A DNA stretch of 20,631 bases from REEB95 sp035632395 (GTDB taxonomy: Bacteria > Pseudomonadota > Alphaproteobacteria > ATCC43930 > CGMCC-115725), in assembly GCA_035632395.1 (NCBI GenBank), contig DASQGX010000114.1, forward strand, positions 1 through 20,631, read 5' to 3'. A program made the position numbers and the translations under genes. Under the pieces are notes generated by a model, which was not told the origin of the DNA, made no database searches, and worked only from the letters and a program-made list of their open reading frames with translations. Of the stretch, positions 15,127 through 20,631 are shown one piece after another (within the stretch, counting starts at the first letter, position 1; the number at the start of each line of letters is the position of its first letter).

Positions 15127-17516
15127 AGACGACGCTCGCGTGGCTGAAAGCGCATCTCGAAACCAGTGCCGCGCTCGACGCGATCGTCGGCAAGCTGGTG
15201 ATGCTCGGCCTCGAAGTCGAAAGCGTCGTCGATCGCAGCAAGCCGCTGGCGCCGTTCGTCGTCGCGCGCGTTTTGGAGGCGAAGCCGCATCCCGATGCGG
15301 ACAAGCTGAAGCTCTGCCTGGTTGATACCGGTCACGCCAAGGTCGAGGTGGTGTGCGGTGCGCCCAATGCGCGCGCTGGCATGCTCGGCGTGTTCGCGCC
15401 GACGGGCGCGGTGATTCCGCGTTCCGGCCAAGCGCTCAAGGCGAGCAAGATTCGCGGCGTCATGTCGAACGGCATGCTGTGCTCGGGCTATGAACTCATG
15501 CTGTCCGACGACCACACCGGCATCATCGAGCTGCCCGAAGGCGCGCGTCCGGGCGAAAGTTTCGTCAAGGCAGCGGGTCTCGACGACCCGGTGCTCGACG
15601 TGAAGGTCACGCCCAATCGCGCCGATTGCTTGAGCGTGCGCGGCTTGGCGCGCGACTTGGCGGCGGCTGGCATGGGCAAGCTCGCGCCACTCGATGCCGC
15701 GCCGGTTTCCGGGACGTTTCCGTGCCCGATTGCCGTTCATCTCGCGGGGCCGGACGATAAGGCCTGTCCGCTGTTTCTCGGCCGCGTCGTGCGCGGCCTC
15801 AAGAACGGGCCGAGCCCGGCTTCGCTGCAGGAGCGGTTGAGCTCGATCGGCCTGCGGCCGATCTCGGCGCTGGTCGACATCACCAATTTACTGACCTTCG
15901 ATCTCGGCCGGCCGCTGCATGTCTTCGATGCCGACAAGCTTAGCGGCGATCTCGCGGTGCGTGGTGCGCGTTCGGGCGAAAGCCTCGCGGCGCTCAACGG
16001 CAAGACCTATGCGCTCGAGCCGGACATGACCGTGATCGCCGACGGCAGCGGCGTCCTCAGCCTGGGCGGCGTCATTGGCGGCGCCGCCAGCGGTTGCACC
16101 GAAACGACCACCAGCGTCTTCATCGAAGCGGCGTTGTTCGATCCGATGCGAACAGCGGCGACGGGCCGCAAGCTCAACGTGCAGAGCGATGCGCGTTATC
16201 GGTTCGAGCGCGGGCTCGATCCCGAATTCGTCGGGCCCGGACTCGAAATCGCGACGCGCCTCATTCTCGAACTGTGCGGCGGCACGGCCTCGGAGGTCGG
16301 CGTCTCCGGCACGGTGCCGCAATGGCGCCGGACCATCCGCTTCCGGCCGGATCGTGTGCGCAGCCTCGGCGGCGTTGAAGTCGCTGCCAGCGAGCAACGC
16401 AGGATTTTACAGGCGCTCGGCTGTGTCGTGCGCGAAACCGGCGATCATTTCGACGTCGAGCTGCCGTCATGGCGCGCCGATATCGAAGGCGAAGCCTGCC
16501 TCGTCGAAGAAGTCCTGCGCATCCACGGCTACGAGGCGATTCCGGCAGTGTCGCTGCCGCGCGACGGCGCGGTGCCGCCGCCGGCGCTGACGCCGGTGCA
16601 ACGTCGCGCCGGCATGGTCCGGCGCACGCTGGCGGCGCACGGCCTGGTCGAAGCCGTGAGCTTTTCCTTCTTGGCGCTCAAGGATGCCGCGCTGTTCGGT
16701 GGTGGTGCGGCGAACCTGATGCTGCTCAATCCGATCAGCGCCGATCTCGATGCGATGCGGCCCTCCATCCTGCCCAATCTGCTCGCCGCCGCGCGGCGCA
16801 ATGCGGATCGCGGTCTCGCCGACGTCGCATTGTTCGAACTGGGGCCGCAATATCGTGACGACGCGGAAAACGGCCAGGATTTGGTCGCAACCGGCATTCG
16901 TGCCGGTGCCGTCCGGCGCAAATCATGGAACGAATCGCCGCGGACGGCGAGCGCGTTCGATGCCAAAGCCGACGCGCTCGTTGCCCTAGCCGCTGCCGGC
17001 GTCGCCGCCGAGGCGGTGCAGCTCGAAGCCTCGGCGCCGGTTTGGTATCACCCTGGCCGCGCCGGCACCCTGCGCCAGGGGCCGAAGGTGCTGGCGACGT
17101 TCGGCGAAATTCACCCTGGCGTGCTGCGGTCGATGGCCGTCGAGGGACCGGTTGCCGGTTTCGAGGTGTTTCTCGACGCGGTGCCCGAGCCGCGCACCAA
17201 GGGTGCGGCGCGGCCGTTGCTCAAGTTGTCGCCATATCAGCCCGTGAGTCGCGACTTTGCGTTCGTCGTCGACGCTGCCGTGCCGGCGGAAGCGCTGCTG
17301 CGTGCGGCACGCGGCGTTGACCGCAAGCTGGTTTCGGATGTTCGGCTGTTCGACCTCTATCAAGGCAAAGGCTTGCCCGACGGCAAGAAATCCCTGGCGA
17401 TCAGCGTGACCTTGCAGCCGACCGAAGCGACGCTGACCGACGCCGAGATCGAAGGTTTCTCGGCCAAGCTCATCGCCGCCGTCGAAAAAGCCACCGGCGG
17501 TTCGTTACGCAAATAG
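15123..17516 (+). CDS. pheT: Phenylalanyl-tRNA synthetase beta subunit
   Basis: This 797-residue protein is full length for bacterial PheT. It starts MKTTLAWLKAHL and has an EMAP/OB-type tRNA-binding domain (about 40-150, with KPHPDADKLKLCLVD and NARAGM). The B3/B4 editing domain follows (about 210-380), then B5 (about 400-475, with FRPDRVRSLGGVEV), a catalytic-like core, and a C-terminal FDX-ACB anticodon-binding domain (about 700-797, opening with LSPYQPVSRDFAFVVD). It forms the alpha2-beta2 enzyme with PheS and hydrolyses Tyr-tRNA-Phe. The ATGA overlap with pheS gives translational coupling and equal subunit supply. Only 4 bp separate its stop from lepA. Confidence 0.96.
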   Translation: MKTTLAWLKAHLETSAALDAIVGKLVMLGLEVESVVDRSKPLAPFVVARVLEAKPHPDADKLKLCLVDTGHAKVEVVCGAPNARAGMLGVFAPTGAVIPRSGQALKASKIRGVMSNGMLCSGYELMLSDDHTGIIELPEGARPGESFVKAAGLDDPVLDVKVTPNRADCLSVRGLARDLAAAGMGKLAPLDAAPVSGTFPCPIAVHLAGPDDKACPLFLGRVVRGLKNGPSPASLQERLSSIGLRPISALVDITNLLTFDLGRPLHVFDADKLSGDLAVRGARSGESLAALNGKTYALEPDMTVIADGSGVLSLGGVIGGAASGCTETTTSVFIEAALFDPMRTAATGRKLNVQSDARYRFERGLDPEFVGPGLEIATRLILELCGGTASEVGVSGTVPQWRRTIRFRPDRVRSLGGVEVAASEQRRILQALGCVVRETGDHFDVELPSWRADIEGEACLVEEVLRIHGYEAIPAVSLPRDGAVPPPALTPVQRRAGMVRRTLAAHGLVEAVSFSFLALKDAALFGGGAANLMLLNPISADLDAMRPSILPNLLAAARRNADRGLADVALFELGPQYRDDAENGQDLVATGIRAGAVRRKSWNESPRTASAFDAKADALVALAAAGVAAEAVQLEASAPVWYHPGRAGTLRQGPKVLATFGEIHPGVLRSMAVEGPVAGFEVFLDAVPEPRTKGAARPLLKLSPYQPVSRDFAFVVDAAVPAEALLRAARGVDRKLVSDVRLFDLYQGKGLPDGKKSLAISVTLQPTEATLTDAEIEGFSAKLIAAVEKATGGSLRK

Positions 17517-17520
17517 GTCT

Positions 17521-19323
<1,803 letters not shown>

Positions 19324-19446
19324 CGGCACGCGCCATTCGTGCAGGCGATGGTCTGAACTGAGATTAGTTAACGGCACGCAAGAAGTGCGCGGCAAGGGCG
19401 CGCACCTTGGCAAGGTTACCGCGTAAATACCCTATTCACGTCTCAC

Positions 19447-19455
19447 TGTTATAAA
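19447..19455 (+). promoter_or_regulatory. Candidate extended -10 promoter for the small helical protein gene
   Basis: TG-T-TATAAA at 19447-19455 matches the extended -10 pattern (TGnTATAAT) in all but one base. No good -35 box is found 16-18 bp upstream, which is tolerated with an extended -10. The predicted start near 19462 gives a leader of about 44 nt to the ATG at 19506. The region is locally AT-rich in GC-rich DNA. Confidence 0.4.
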
Positions 19456-19505
19456 AACGCCACGGGTTTCACGCCTGCCGCCCCCTTCACCGGAATCTTG
19501 CTGCG

Positions 19506-19754
19506 ATGCTGCGTCATTCGGAATTGCGTGAGGCCGCCCTGCTGATGATCCGCCGCCATGGCACCGGCGCGACGATCAAGGCCGGGTTCCGCGCCGCCTC
19601 GCTGATGGACAGCGGCGATGCCGGTGCCGCCGCAATCTGGGTCGACATCATCTCGGAAATCAATCGCATCCGCGCCGAGCTGCGCAGCGTCTATAGCGAT
19701 CTGCCGCTCGATCCGCCGATCGCCGATCCCGAGGCCGGCAGCCGCGTCGCCTGA
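19506..19754 (+). CDS. Small helical protein, member of the same family as the 20116-20352 gene
   Basis: This is an 82-residue soluble protein of unknown function. It predicts two or three helices. The pattern is ELREAALLMIRRHG, then IKAGFRAASLMDSGD, then an Ile-Trp pair (AAAIWVDIISEINRI). The second gene in this window shows the same spacing of Ala-Ala, Arg-x-Gly, Ile, Ala, Arg, Ser-Gly-Asp, Ile-Trp and Ile without any gap. I counted about 14 identities over 52 residues. I associate this pattern with short uncharacterised alphaproteobacterial proteins, but cannot give an accession. The ATG has no strong ribosome site. The gene sits between lepA and tRNA-Ser. No signal peptide, metal site or DNA-binding motif is evident. 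Confidence 0.65.
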   Translation: MLRHSELREAALLMIRRHGTGATIKAGFRAASLMDSGDAGAAAIWVDIISEINRIRAELRSVYSDLPLDPPIADPEAGSRVA

Positions 19755-19772
19755 CGCCAGCCTGCCGAGCGG

Positions 19773-19801
19773 TTGCGTCCGTTTCCCCGCTTCATTAGGC
19801 T
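19773..19801 (+). promoter_or_regulatory. Weak candidate promoter for tRNA-Ser
   Basis: TTGCGT (19773-19778) and TAGGCT (19796-19801) are 17 bp apart, and the predicted start near 19808 lies about 7 nt before the mature tRNA 5' end. The -10 box matches consensus at only three positions, so the support comes mainly from spacing and position. Confidence 0.35.
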
Positions 19802-19814
19802 TCGCGCGCTCTCC

Positions 19815-19904
19815 GGAGGGGTGGCCGAGTGGTTTAAGGCGCACGCTTGGAAAGCGTGTTTACGGGAAACCGTAACGTGGGTTCGAATCCCACTCCCTCC
19901 GCCA
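19815..19904 (+). tRNA. tRNA-Ser(GGA), CCA end encoded
   Basis: This class II tRNA has acceptor stem GGAGGGG (19815-19821) paired with TCCCTCC (19894-19900), discriminator G at 19901 and an encoded CCA at 19902-19904. The D-loop contains GCCGAGTGGTTTAAGGC, the anticodon arm is CACGC-TTGGAAA-GCGTG with anticodon GGA (UCC/UCU serine codons), and the T-loop has GTTCGAATC. The long variable arm TTTACGGGAAACCGTAAC is typical of serine tRNAs. A CCCGCC/GGCGGG stem (20002-20007 with 20020-20025) followed by only TTT may act as a weak terminator. Confidence 0.96.
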
Positions 19905-19932
19905 CTCTATCGCCCGCTGGCGTTCGCCACCA

Positions 19933-19950
19933 TTTGCACGGCGGTGCAAA
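19933..19950 (+). promoter_or_regulatory. Operator-like perfect inverted repeat
   Basis: TTTGCAC (19933-19939) and GTGCAAA (19944-19950) are perfectly inverted around the 4-bp centre GGCG. The site lies 28 bp after tRNA-Ser and about 135 bp before the truncated flavin reductase start. Its size fits a dimeric regulator site such as MarR or TetR types; it may also be a short RNA hairpin. No regulator gene is in the window to pair with it. Confidence 0.35.
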
Positions 19951-20084
19951 GTTGCGATGAATATGTGCTAGATCGACATCCACCGGTGTGAACTGCTGTG
20001 GCCCGCCCCTCGTTGTCGTGGCGGGTTTGCAAATCGTGCCGCCTGCGGACGCGACAGATCACGGGCGCGGATTGGAGGCGATCA

Positions 20085-20165
20085 ATGCCGGAATTGCGCC
20101 GATTTGACGTGCTGATCATCGGCGGCGGCCAAGCCGGTCCGCCGCTCGCCGACGCGTTGGCTCGA
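20085..20165 (+). pseudogene. 5' remnant of an FAD-dependent disulfide reductase (mercuric reductase/lipoamide dehydrogenase type)
   Basis: The ATG at 20085 is preceded by GGAGG (20074-20078), 6 nt upstream, so this was a proper gene start. The first 26 codons read as the N-terminal FAD-binding strand and loop of a pyridine nucleotide-disulfide oxidoreductase: RRFDVLIIGGGQAGPPLADA, with the GxGxxG-type motif and the GPPLA pattern typical of mercuric-reductase-like members. Family proteins run to about 450-550 residues. Here similarity stops near 20163, where the expected second strand should begin, and the frame continues as Arg/Pro-rich sequence antisense to the next gene until a stop at 20283-20285. 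No redox CxxxxC segment follows within the window. It is a truncated gene and is unlikely to make a functional enzyme. Confidence 0.6.
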
Positions 20166-20352
20166 GCCGCTTCGGTTCCGCGCGCTGTAGTTCGCGCACC
20201 ACGGCCACGATCCGCTTCCAAATCAATTGCCCGTCAATGTCGCCGGACGCTGACTGTTCGTCCGGGCGCTGCGCCGCAACGATGACGGTGTCTGCGCCGC
20301 GGCGTTTCACCAACAAATGGGCTGCGCGCCAGATGTCGATTTCCTCGGTCAT
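20116..20352 (-). CDS. Small helical protein, same family as the 19506-19754 gene; C-terminus probably replaced
   Basis: This is a 78-residue protein of unknown function. Residues 1-57 show the same ungapped pattern as the 19506 gene: IDIWRAAHLLVKRRG, a central Ala/Arg segment, SGDIDGQLIWKRIVAVV, RELQR. From about residue 59 the sequence becomes PKRLEPTRRRAADRLGRRR. That stretch is exactly antisense to the flavin reductase remnant and looks foreign. The native C-terminus therefore seems to be lost and the tail acquired by fusion. The ATG at 20352 overlaps the stop of the upstream minus-strand frame as ATGA, with AAGG about 6 nt before it, which suggests an operon. Whether it still functions is open, since the helical core is intact. 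Confidence 0.6.
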   Translation of the reverse strand: MTEEIDIWRAAHLLVKRRGADTVIVAAQRPDEQSASGDIDGQLIWKRIVAVVRELQRAEPKRLEPTRRRAADRLGRRR

Positions 20353-20594
20353 CGCGGCCTTGGTTGTTCTCGGGTTGCGACCGGGAACGGCAGGAAGCCG
20401 ACGCGCGAGCCGCCCCAGCCCGGGTGCATGAGCGTCGCGCCGTTGCGTCCGCAAGCCGACCAACGTGCAGCACGCCGGAGCATGTCGCTCGACACGTCGG
20501 CGCCCCAGCGGATGATGAACGGCGCGAGCGCGGCAGTCGCATGTGTTCGGTGACGATGATTTCTTGCCCGGTCAGCGTTAAAGTGAGCCCGCAT
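20349..20594 (-). CDS. Unrecognised protein, possibly frameshifted
   Basis: This 81-codon frame ends at TGA 20351-20349, overlapping the start of the next small gene. The part from about residue 22 on looks like real protein: ALAPFIIRWGADVSSDMLRR, then WSACGRNGATLMHPGWGG and VGFLPFP. It is reminiscent of half of a zinc-ribbon domain in which CxxC would be expected where WSAC occurs, so a metal ligand may have been lost. The first 20 residues (MRAHFNADRARNHRHRTHAT) look non-native. A second frame just upstream, open to the window edge and reading GLTLTGQEIIVTEHMRLP, looks more protein-like. A frameshift near 20520-20540 would join the two. I do not recognise the family with confidence; it may be a decaying gene. 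Confidence 0.35.
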   Translation of the reverse strand: MRAHFNADRARNHRHRTHATAALAPFIIRWGADVSSDMLRRAARWSACGRNGATLMHPGWGGSRVGFLPFPVATREQPRPR

Positions 20595-20631
20595 GCCCGC
20601 CCGCGACGCTGCTTTCCCCGCTCGCCGCGTC

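Noticed and set aside
19388..19423. Nested stem after lepA as a Rho-independent terminator
   Set aside because: The CGCGG/CCGCG outer stem is followed by TAAATACCC with no T-tract, and the inner arms have competing pairings.

Overview
The window is GC-rich chromosomal DNA, gene-dense on both strands, from what is most likely an alphaproteobacterium. The supporting signs are a complex I NDUFA9-type reductase next to a tRNA-Leu, a GST-fold protein that closely resembles the division protein FzlA, an ABHD10-like hydrolase, and two members of a short helical protein family that I associate with alphaproteobacteria. I cannot place it below class level from this sequence alone.

Layout. Positions 4-90 (-) hold tRNA-Leu(CAG) with a perfect TTGACA -35 box behind it. 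An NDUFA9-like reductase (219-1169) and an FzlA-like protein (1246-1914) follow on the plus strand. A minus-strand operon covers 1926-7019: an HlyD/MdtA-type adaptor, an RND efflux permease and a small exported TPR protein, joined by 4-bp and 23-bp overlaps. An AhpD-like carboxymuconolactone decarboxylase (7279-7722, +) converges with an alpha/beta hydrolase (7726-8487, -). The hydrolase diverges, across only 21 bp, from a plus-strand block of two glycosyltransferases (GT4, then a GT9 heptosyltransferase-like protein) that runs directly into thrS.

The core is the classical translation cluster in the same order as in Escherichia coli: thrS, infC, rpmI, rplT, pheS, pheT. Here it is followed by lepA (elongation factor 4) rather than ihfA. 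infC has no ATG, GTG or TTG at the right place. It seems to start at an ATA codon 6 nt after a strong Shine-Dalgarno sequence, which fits the known use of rare start codons for IF3 autoregulation. A good promoter lies between infC and rpmI.

After lepA the character changes. There is a small helical protein gene (19506-19754), a tRNA-Ser(GGA) (19815-19904), and a 180-bp spacer with an operator-like perfect inverted repeat. Then comes what looks like a deletion scar: the first 26 codons of a flavin disulfide reductase gene, with a good ribosome binding site, run directly into the 3' end of an opposite-strand gene. That gene encodes a second member of the small helical family (20116-20352, -). 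It overlaps by ATGA with another minus-strand reading frame that reaches towards the window edge and may be frameshifted. I saw no transposase, phage gene, CRISPR array or rRNA. The most unusual points are the infC start codon and the right-hand scar with its small protein family; I did not find a convincing new defence or biosynthetic system.
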